A stretch of DNA of 7,202 nucleotides from Aquificaceae bacterium (lineage in GTDB: Bacteria > Aquificota > Aquificia > Aquificales > Aquificaceae). The position numbers and the translations under genes were made by a program. Under the pieces are notes generated by a model. The model saw only the letters and a program-made list of their open reading frames with translations, did no database searches and was not told the origin of the DNA. Positions 5,578 through 7,202 of the stretch are shown here, in pieces (the stretch's first letter is position 1; every line of letters begins with the position of its first letter). The stretch lies in NCBI GenBank assembly GCA_026982025.1, contig JALSHX010000001.1:1-7202 (forward strand), written 5' to 3'.

Positions 5578-7202
<1,625 letters not shown>

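Overview
The window looks like a compact, thermophile-type bacterial chromosome segment. Genes abut or overlap, and there are almost no intergenic gaps. The enolase (for example its [10 protein letters not shown] and [10 protein letters not shown] stretches) resembles Aquificota enolases as I remember them. I infer an Aquificota or related deep-branching Gram-negative thermophile. The outer-membrane barrel supports a double membrane. No species is claimed.

Left part (1-4662, all minus strand, transcribed right to left): one operon that reads as a synthase-dependent exopolysaccharide machine. In transcription order it encodes a secreted SPOR-like plus TPR protein (4662-3832), a YaiO-like outer-membrane beta-barrel (in frame from 3847, ending 3167), a membrane-anchored HEAT-repeat protein (3186-2080), a processive family-2 glycosyltransferase with membrane segments (2083-653), a membrane-anchored HCxxGxxR phosphatase-like protein (626-156), and the start of a secreted or lipoprotein gene that runs off the left edge (159-1). 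Junctions overlap by 20, 4 and 4 bases; the only positive gap is 26 bases. The inferred workflow is polymerisation and inner-membrane passage by the glycosyltransferase, a periplasmic TPR scaffold, and exit through the barrel, with the HEAT protein and phosphatase as accessory or control parts.

The most striking point is the TPR/barrel junction. The barrel frame has no usable start and no signal peptide. It lies in the -1 frame of the TPR gene, joined across a run of nine A residues (3856-3848, minus strand) that holds in-phase A AAA AAA and A AAA AAC heptamers, with an AAGGA element just upstream. A -1 slip, or transcripts with one extra A, would give a single 498-residue SPOR-TPR-barrel protein like PgaA/YaiO-type exporters. 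A sequencing undercall or a real mutation are the rival explanations.

Centre (4706-5577, plus strand): archease (the RtcB RNA-ligase cofactor) followed after 8 bases by fabZ (fatty-acid dehydratase). They diverge from the polysaccharide operon across a very small shared promoter region.

Right part (5578-7147, minus strand): enolase (eno) followed by an overlapping FtsB/DivIC-like division gene. The fabZ and ftsB-like stop codons touch end to end. Neither eno nor archease has a visible Shine-Dalgarno site, but both have a -10-like element almost on the start codon, which suggests leaderless transcripts. No RNA gene, insertion sequence, CRISPR array or convincing intrinsic terminator was seen.
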